A program made the position numbers and the translations under genes. Below are positions 44,779 through 49,918 of a DNA stretch of 49,918 nt, piece by piece (the first letter of the stretch is position 1; every line of letters starts with the position of its first letter). The notes under the pieces were generated by a model. It worked only from the letters and a program-made list of their open reading frames with translations, was not told where the DNA came from and made no database searches. This stretch comes from an uncultured Flavobacteriales bacterium (GTDB lineage Bacteria > Bacteroidota > Bacteroidia > Flavobacteriales_D > CAJJDF01), in NCBI GenBank assembly GCA_938009745.1, contig CALLII010000068.1, positions 1-49,918 on the forward strand, given 5' to 3'.

Positions 44779-45499
44779 TTGATAATAATTCAAGCCATTT
44801 CAAGGGTTCTTTTAGCTTTTGAGTATTAAATTCTAGATGAATTACTCGCCTGGAATTTTTGTTTTTAGTTCGGTTTGAAGCATGAAGTATTAATGGTTTC
44901 ATTAACATTATTCCACCTTTTTTAACTTCACATACCTCCTCGTTTTCTAATAACCAATTTTCTGATCCTGAACGAATTATTCCTTTAGAGTGGGATTTTG
45001 GAATAACTTTTAAAGCTCCATTTTTAGAATCTGTCTCATCCAAATGTATTCTTACAGTAATTGTGCTTTCTAATATATCAATTGGAGGTTGTACACCTAT
45101 ATGGTTTTTCTTTTTGGTCCAGTTTTTATAACCTTCAACTTCTGCTTTTGTATTTACAGAAATACTTAAATCTTGGTGGTATCCCACAAACCAGTTAGAT
45201 TCTTTTGGTTTGTCAAAATAAATGGCTTTTGTGAGGAAATACTCAGTTTTATAAATTGAAGATAGAATATTCTTTAAATTTTTATTAAAAATAAGACCCT
45301 CTAATTCAGGTATATTATTTAATAATTGCCTTATGGCAAACAGGTCATTTGTTTTTAAAAAAGAGTCATTATTCTGAAAAGAATTTTCAATACAATTTAT
45401 TAATTCTACTACTTCGTTATTTGAATAGATGTTATCTAAAATAGCAAAACCATTTTCAGAATAATCTGAACTTATATTCGAGCTTATTAAACTATCCAT
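44765..45499 (-). CDS. Phytanoyl-CoA dioxygenase (PhyH) family Fe(II)/2-oxoglutarate enzyme
   Basis: 244 residues. The iron triad is H108 and D110 in YHQDLS and H206 in LILHAS; R218 should bind the 2-oxoglutarate carboxylate. The core double-stranded beta-helix runs from about 85 to 225. Substrate unknown; PhyH members in bacteria oxidise many small molecules, so lipid breakdown should not be assumed. Its 3' end overlaps the last 14 bases of the MbnH-like gene on the opposite strand, so the operons converge. Third gene of a minus-strand set with RDD and hydrolase genes (gaps of 3-4 nt). Confidence 0.83.
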   Translation of the reverse strand: MDSLISSNISSDYSENGFAILDNIYSNNEVVELINCIENSFQNNDSFLKTNDLFAIRQLLNNIPELEGLIFNKNLKNILSSIYKTEYFLTKAIYFDKPKESNWFVGYHQDLSISVNTKAEVEGYKNWTKKKNHIGVQPPIDILESTITVRIHLDETDSKNGALKVIPKSHSKGIIRSGSENWLLENEEVCEVKKGGIMLMKPLILHASNRTKNKNSRRVIHLEFNTQKLKEPLKWLELLSINNH

Positions 45500-45502
45500 T
45501 TT

Positions 45503-45946
45503 TTAATCTACTATTATTTTTGAATTTTCTCTAATTTCTGTATCAAATATCATGTCACCAAAACGAGCTTTTGGTGTAATAAATTTCATTATAAATTCTA
45601 AAAATATGACTCCAGGTATAGCTATTGGTATCACATTTCTAAGAATTTTTTTAATCCAATGAGCTTCTTTTCCTGTTTTTCTGTCAACTACAGTTAGGTT
45701 ATATATTCTTTTACCAACTGAAATATTTAATAGGTCTTTAAAAATAAAGTATATGAGAATTATTAAATAAAATGTAAAAAAGACACCTGCTTTAAAAAGA
45801 TCATTTATATCTTGAGAAATTCTTGAACGTAATTCTATGTGTGAGGAGAATGAAGGTTTAGAGAAAATTAACCATAAAAGTATCGCAATGACAAACAAGA
45901 TTAAAATCGAAAGATCAACAATAAAGGCTTTAAACGATTTACTCAT
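45503..45946 (-). CDS. RDD family membrane protein
   Basis: 147 residues. The family pattern is visible: FIVDLSILILF in helix 1 (the D of RDD, with KAF in place of R at the start), a second helix, then FKDLLNISVGKRIYNLTVVDRKTGK, and RFGDMIF near the C terminus. About three membrane helices. Function of RDD proteins is mostly unknown; transport has been proposed for some. Lies between hydrolase and dioxygenase genes with 3-4 nt gaps. Confidence 0.8.
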   Translation of the reverse strand: MSKSFKAFIVDLSILILFVIAILLWLIFSKPSFSSHIELRSRISQDINDLFKAGVFFTFYLIILIYFIFKDLLNISVGKRIYNLTVVDRKTGKEAHWIKKILRNVIPIAIPGVIFLEFIMKFITPKARFGDMIFDTEIRENSKIIVD

Positions 45947-45950
45947 CTAA

Positions 45951-46835
45951 TTATCTGGTAATAAACTTCAATACCTTCTCGCTATAATTTACAAAGCCCA
46001 TTACAGAAGGAACATCACTATGATTAGCTCCTGAAATTAAATGAGATTCTTTGTAAGTTCCTCCATGTCTTTGGTAAATTGCATCACCATTAGACACAGA
46101 TAAATAATCATCATCAATACCGTGTATCCACATAAATGGCTGTGTTACTGATTTTATTTTTTCTACATTATCAAACTCTAAGCTAGTAAAGAAAGTAGGA
46201 GAAACATCAATTAATAAAGATTCTTCAGTTAAGTTTTCTGCTGAAGCTAATGGAGACTCAAGAATTAATTTATTTGGAGTAGCAGTTCCATAAAATGCAG
46301 ATAAATCTACTGCTGGTATGCTTCCAAGGCTAAATCCATACATAACTACCTCTTGGCTTGCAACTCCTTTAGTATCCAACCAATCTAAACATACTCTTAC
46401 ATCTTGATATAAACTGGCTTCAGTTGATTTACCAGTAGAAAGTCCGTATCCTCTATAATCCATCATTAATACTCCGTATCTATTTTTACTTCCCGTATTG
46501 GCAAGTAATTTTGCTCTTTCCCAATAAGCATCCATGTGTTTTGATTGTCCATGGCAATAAACGATTACTGTATCTTTTGATATGGTATTTATATTTCCAA
46601 TATAAACTGCATAAATAGTTTCTCCAGTAGCTTCATCAGGTAGCTTTGAGTTTAGTTTTATCAAATGAATGTTGCTATCTGCAATTTTATAACTGCTAGG
46701 AAGAGTAATTTCTGATTCTCCTTCGTAATCTTCAAATTTATATTCCTCAATTTTCTCACCTAAAAAAGGCAAGTCATCCATTTTGAGACAGCCAAAAACG
46801 GAGAGAATGAGTGTGATGTAAAGTATGTTTTTCAT
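45951..46835 (-). CDS. Lipoprotein alpha/beta hydrolase
   Basis: 294 residues from ATG 46835; an in-frame TTG five codons upstream (46850) is less likely. The signal peptide ends SVFGC (C16). The alpha/beta fold shows VIVYCHGQSKHMDAYW (oxyanion strand), DYRGYGLSTG, the nucleophile elbow YGFSLGS (S169), GIDDDYLS (D241) and GANHSD (H272) in the right order. It resembles the BEM46/CGI-67-type serine hydrolases, here tethered to a membrane. Substrate unknown. It leads the operon with the RDD and PhyH genes. Confidence 0.85.
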   Translation of the reverse strand: MKNILYITLILSVFGCLKMDDLPFLGEKIEEYKFEDYEGESEITLPSSYKIADSNIHLIKLNSKLPDEATGETIYAVYIGNINTISKDTVIVYCHGQSKHMDAYWERAKLLANTGSKNRYGVLMMDYRGYGLSTGKSTEASLYQDVRVCLDWLDTKGVASQEVVMYGFSLGSIPAVDLSAFYGTATPNKLILESPLASAENLTEESLLIDVSPTFFTSLEFDNVEKIKSVTQPFMWIHGIDDDYLSVSNGDAIYQRHGGTYKESHLISGANHSDVPSVMGFVNYSEKVLKFITR

Positions 46836-46869
46836 AGTGAAATTTTTCAAAGAATTAGTAATAAAATTA

Positions 46870-46919
46870 TCGATTATCGGTTAATAAAATTTGTAACAAA
46901 ATAAAGTCGATTATCGACT
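46870..46919. repeat. Two TCGATTATCG copies, one inside a perfect dyad
   Basis: TCGATTATCG at 46870-46879 and 46907-46916, offset 37 nt. The second is within AGTCGAT-T-ATCGACT (46905-46919), a perfect dyad that overlaps the stop codon of the minus-strand barrel gene and is followed on that strand by TTATTTTG. It could act as a weak terminator, or as a paired protein-binding site upstream of the hydrolase operon. Confidence 0.6.
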
Positions 46920-47586
46920 AGAATTTATATCCAACCCCAAAGTATAGTCCTGTTGCACCCTGTTCACCAAGTACAGAGAAATAAGGAACAAATAAATTTA
47001 CGTTATTATGACTTGGTGCCATAAGTTTTGTCTCTATAGAGTAATACCATTTGTTGGACTTAAATACTACTCCTAGTTGAGGGTTAATAAGCCATTTATC
47101 TAGCTGAGGTCTATCTTGTGAGCGAGTAGGAGCCAACTCCCACCAATTAGATATTCCAAAGTAAGCATAGTGATTTCTTTTCCCAAAATTCCAGTAGGCA
47201 TTCAAATCCCATTGAGGCCAAAACTTAAATTTGGTATCATTAAAATCATACACCATATTAGCATTCACAGAAGTACTTAATGAAGGTGCAAATTTATTTT
47301 CAGATTCATAAAACCTGTAAGTAGCTCCAAAATCTGTTTGTAAATTACCGAAAAGGAGAGAGGTAACATGTAAACTACCAAATACGGTTAGATTAGTGTC
47401 AATTCCTTTGGCATAAACAACCGAACTTAAAGGGATAGGAATAACCGCTCCTCCAAATCCAATAGTTGGTCCTCCAAAATCAAGAGCAATAACTTGTTCT
47501 CCTTTTTTTAATGGTTCAACAAATCGAGAAGAAGCACAGGAGCTAAATAATAAAATGATTAGTGTTAAGTGTAGTAATGACTTCAA
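46918..47586 (-). CDS. Lipoprotein-type outer-membrane barrel protein, 222 aa
   Basis: The signal peptide ends LLFSSC (C17), then a barrel-like body with alternating strands (VIALDFGGPTIGFGGAVIPI, TDFGATYRFY, WDLNAYWNF, WYYSIETKLMAP) and the C-terminal LYFGVGYKF with terminal Phe. No named family. The start is a TTG at 47586: no ATG exists in frame before the signal peptide, so an alternative start is required. The gene lies head to head with the two tandem barrel genes starting at 47666; the 79 nt between show no clear TAnnTTTG box. Confidence 0.72.
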   Translation of the reverse strand: MKSLLHLTLIILLFSSCASSRFVEPLKKGEQVIALDFGGPTIGFGGAVIPIPLSSVVYAKGIDTNLTVFGSLHVTSLLFGNLQTDFGATYRFYESENKFAPSLSTSVNANMVYDFNDTKFKFWPQWDLNAYWNFGKRNHYAYFGISNWWELAPTRSQDRPQLDKWLINPQLGVVFKSNKWYYSIETKLMAPSHNNVNLFVPYFSVLGEQGATGLYFGVGYKF

Positions 47587-47665
47587 TATGATTTTTTTTT
47601 GTGAAGATTAAATATAATTAAAAAAGAAACGTTATTTGATATTATAAATCTTAAAATGTAATAAC

Positions 47666-48427
47666 ATGAAAATTAAAAGGTGGGCTTTTATCTTGATAGC
47701 CATAGGTTTTAGTAACTTAAGCTTTTCTCAAGATAATGATGTTTTTAGTAAGCATTCTATTGGCTTAGAATATCAATTATTTCTTGGCAGTCCTAATATA
47801 GGAATTACTTACCGAAACTATAGGGAAGGTGCAAAGTTCAATTACAGAGCCAGTTTATTTATGGGAGGAAGTAACAACTATACTTTTAATAATCAACAAA
47901 CAGATTTATTTTTCCGAACAAATGATTCGGCAGTTCCATTCCTTGGTGTAAATAATTCTAGTTTAAATAACAGATCATATCGTAGGTTAGAAATTGCCTT
48001 AGAGCGTGTTAAGGGATATAAAAATTTCGATTTAATTTCTGGTTTTGGTATTAATTTAGGTCATGTTGCATCTTCAAGTTTTTCAAGTGTTTATGAAGCA
48101 CAGGAACAAGAAGTAATTAAAAATGGAATTACTTATTATCAACTTGTAAATGGAAATGTTGCAGATCAAGAAAACCTTAATTCTTTAACCTCAAATATTA
48201 ATTACCTTAATGCTGGTTTATGTTTTAATACAGGATTAAAATTTGATATAGGTAAAAGATTGTACTGTACGACAACACTTAATTTGAGAGCTAATGTTCA
48301 ATGGACATTAAGTGAAAAGAATGAATATGCAAATGATTTGTACAAAGAGCACTTACCTAGCCAAAGAGGTGCAAGTACTTTTAATTTTGAAACAGATTTA
48401 ACAATAGGAGTTCATTATAAGTTCTAA
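47666..48427 (+). CDS. Outer-membrane beta-barrel protein, first of a tandem pair
   Basis: 253 residues with a Sec signal peptide (ending NLSFSQ near residue 22). Shares an arrangement with the next gene: GLEYQLFLGSPNIGITYRNY at the start of the barrel, NDSAVPFLGVNN in a loop, RRLEIALERVKGYKNFDLISGFGIN, and a final TIGVHYKF with terminal Phe for BAM recognition. Function unknown; likely an eight-to-ten-strand barrel. The two genes are co-directional and 70 nt apart. Confidence 0.76.
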   Translation: MKIKRWAFILIAIGFSNLSFSQDNDVFSKHSIGLEYQLFLGSPNIGITYRNYREGAKFNYRASLFMGGSNNYTFNNQQTDLFFRTNDSAVPFLGVNNSSLNNRSYRRLEIALERVKGYKNFDLISGFGINLGHVASSSFSSVYEAQEQEVIKNGITYYQLVNGNVADQENLNSLTSNINYLNAGLCFNTGLKFDIGKRLYCTTTLNLRANVQWTLSEKNEYANDLYKEHLPSQRGASTFNFETDLTIGVHYKF

Positions 48428-48497
48428 GAGTTAAAATAAATTCAATAATTTTCTGTTATTTTGATTATCAACAAATAATAGATTTTAAGTCTTTTTT

Positions 48498-49274
48498 ATG
48501 AAAAAATTTCTCGCAATATCATTCGCTTTTATTTCAATAAATAGTTTTTCTCAAACAGGAGAAAACTACGTATTAAACCCAACTAAAAATTCATTTGGTT
48601 TAGATTACAGATTTGAGAATTTTAGAGGACCTAATATAGGTCTTACTTACAGAAGGTATTTTGAATCCTCTTATAATTTAAGAGCAAATTTTAGTTTAGG
48701 TAGCAATGATAATTTTAGTGGCTTTTGGAATAATGGAAATTTATTAATTCATGAAACTAATGATTCGGCAATACCCTTAATCGGAGTTCATCCTAATAAT
48801 TCCAGAAGTACTTCATATCAGAGAATCGAATTAGGATTAGAAAAACAATTGTCTGTATGGAAAATAAATTTTATTGCTGGAATTGATTTATTTGCAGGTC
48901 ATAAAGTTATGTATGAGTATAATAGTGTGTCCCAAATGGAGGAAGTGCAAACGGTACAAAATGGAATTTTATATAAACAATATCAAATTGTAGGTATTGA
49001 TAGTAATATATTTGATAACTCTTTAAATAGGTTAGATGCTCAACAAAATTATCTATTATTAGGGGCAAACTTTAGATTTGGAACAAAAATTAATTTATCA
49101 AATAGGTTATTTACCACAGCATTTCTGAGTTATAGACTTGAACAAAATTTATTAATAAATGAAAGGATAGATTACAATAACGAAACTTATAAGGAACACA
49201 TGCCAAAGTTTTCTGGAGGAAATTATTTTAGTGCAAACTGGTTTTATTCCATAGGATTAAATTATAGATTTTAA
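48498..49274 (+). CDS. Outer-membrane beta-barrel protein, second of a tandem pair
   Basis: 258 residues, paralogue of the preceding gene: GLDYRFENFRGPNIGLTYRRY, NDSAIPLIGVHPNN, QRIELGLEKQLSVWKINFIAGID, and a terminal SIGLNYRF. The signal peptide ends INSFSQ (near residue 19). Divergence is large outside these blocks, so the duplication is old. Transcription ends at a strong hairpin (49300-49330). Confidence 0.76.
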   Translation: MKKFLAISFAFISINSFSQTGENYVLNPTKNSFGLDYRFENFRGPNIGLTYRRYFESSYNLRANFSLGSNDNFSGFWNNGNLLIHETNDSAIPLIGVHPNNSRSTSYQRIELGLEKQLSVWKINFIAGIDLFAGHKVMYEYNSVSQMEEVQTVQNGILYKQYQIVGIDSNIFDNSLNRLDAQQNYLLLGANFRFGTKINLSNRLFTTAFLSYRLEQNLLINERIDYNNETYKEHMPKFSGGNYFSANWFYSIGLNYRF

Positions 49275-49299
49275 GAATCATTTTCATTTACACCATTTA

Positions 49300-49330
49300 A
49301 GCCCAAAGAATATGTTCTTTGGGCTTTTTT
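49300..49330 (+). terminator. Rho-independent terminator after the tandem barrel genes
   Basis: Perfect 11-bp stem AGCCCAAAGAA / TTCTTTGGGCT, loop TATG, then six T (49325-49330). Confidence 0.93.
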
Positions 49331-49444
49331 ATTGAACCAAATTCTTGTTGAGGTGTATTAGGTTATGTAAGTCACATCACTTAATTTTATAACTAAGGTT
49401 ATTGTTTAAGGAGATTGCTTTTACAATGACTAAAATATTGAATT

Positions 49445-49918
49445 ATGAAATCAACTAATTATATTCTAGTAGCTATTATTTTGCTATTAGCATCTTGTTC
49501 TATGTTCGGAAAGAAAAAAAATAAAGAAGAAACTAATTACCAACCTAAGGAATATCCTGTGGTCGATAATTATGAAGCATTGTGGAAGCAAGTGCAAGAA
49601 CATGAAAGTAACGGATTACCAAAATCTGCGCTTAAAGTTGTGGAAGAAATTTATGCTTTGGCAAACAAAGAAAAGAACGTAAACCAGATTGTGAAATCTT
49701 CTATGTACAAAATAAAGTACAGTCATACTTTAGAAGAAGAAAGTTACGTAACTGCTGTTTACCAAATGGATAGCATGATTACGACTACTGAAGCACCACA
49801 AAAACAAATATTACACAGTGTGCTTGCTGAGCTATATTGGAGTTATTATACCAGAAATAGATGGAAGTTTAATAACAGGACGGAAACAGTAAATTTTGAA
49901 AAGCAAGACATAAGAACT
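49445..49918 (+). CDS. Alpha-2-macroglobulin-like lipoprotein, N-terminal part only
   Basis: 158 residues from ATG 49445 to the end of the window; the gene continues outside. The signal peptide ends LLASC (C18). The visible part has the opening of Bacteroidota A2M-family lipoproteins: YEALWKQVQEHESNGLPKSALKVVEEIY, then MYKIKYSHTLEEE and ILHSVLAELYWSYYTRNRWKFNNRT. Such proteins are very large periplasmic anti-protease macroglobulins, often beside a PBP1C gene, which would lie beyond the window. A run of A/T-rich sequence with no clear TAnnTTTG box precedes it. Confidence 0.75.
   Translation, partial: MKSTNYILVAIILLLASCSMFGKKKNKEETNYQPKEYPVVDNYEALWKQVQEHESNGLPKSALKVVEEIYALANKEKNVNQIVKSSMYKIKYSHTLEEESYVTAVYQMDSMITTTEAPQKQILHSVLAELYWSYYTRNRWKFNNRTETVNFEKQDIRT

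Overview
The window reads as a chromosomal segment of a low-GC member of the Bacteroidota, probably class Flavobacteriia. The evidence is: TAnnTTTG -7 promoter boxes, one with a TTTG -33 box at a spacing of exactly 19 nt; few obvious Shine-Dalgarno sequences and several TTG starts; two proteins with a C-terminal type IX secretion (T9SS) sorting domain; many short lipoproteins and outer-membrane barrels; and a DUF3467 gene directly behind rpoC. I see no prophage, insertion sequence or CRISPR array. Most of the window is core genome with ordinary codon use.

Region 1 (1-6148): the 3' end of a umuC-type polymerase; a Moco-sulfurase-like class V aminotransferase facing it; a small acidic unknown; and a tightly packed minus-strand operon encoding a sodium:solute symporter, a SAM methyltransferase and a ZIP metal transporter. 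Region 2 (6272-14928): a PASTA membrane protein, a T9SS-exported protein and an RluD-type pseudouridine synthase in one run; a tiny repeat-built lipoprotein; then a DUF4878-like lipoprotein, two glycosyltransferases and a heptose-kinase-type GHMP kinase that abut or overlap. Region 3 (15013-19522): dnaK behind an RpoN-like promoter with repeated TGACACC sites, an LRR-like lipoprotein, a Xer recombinase and a hibernation factor.

Region 4 (19606-35496) is the translation/transcription core: promoter, tRNA-Thr, tRNA-Tyr, tRNA-Gly, tRNA-Thr, tuf, tRNA-Trp, secE, nusG, rplK, rplA, rplJ, rplL, rpoB, rpoC. The order resembles the E. coli thrU-tyrU-glyT-thrT-tufB and secE-nusG-rplKAJL-rpoBC blocks joined together. 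Hairpins lie after tuf, between rplJ and rplL, and between rplL and rpoB. DUF3467, DUF423 and pckA follow.

Region 5 (35495-49918) is accessory and envelope-oriented: lipoproteins, an OmpA/TSP3 protein, barrels, a nitroreductase, an arginase-family enzyme, a pRiA4b ORF-3-like protein, a T9SS subtilase, an MbnP-MbnH-like pair, a PhyH dioxygenase / RDD / lipoprotein-hydrolase operon, two tandem paralogous barrels and the start of an alpha-2-macroglobulin-like lipoprotein.

The most interesting candidate system is the MbnP/MbnH-like pair at 42853-44778: a predicted copper-binding lipoprotein next to a MauG-like di-heme enzyme, with no methanobactin genes in view. The RpoN-like control region of dnaK is second. 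These and other functional calls are inferences from motifs read by eye; no database search was run.
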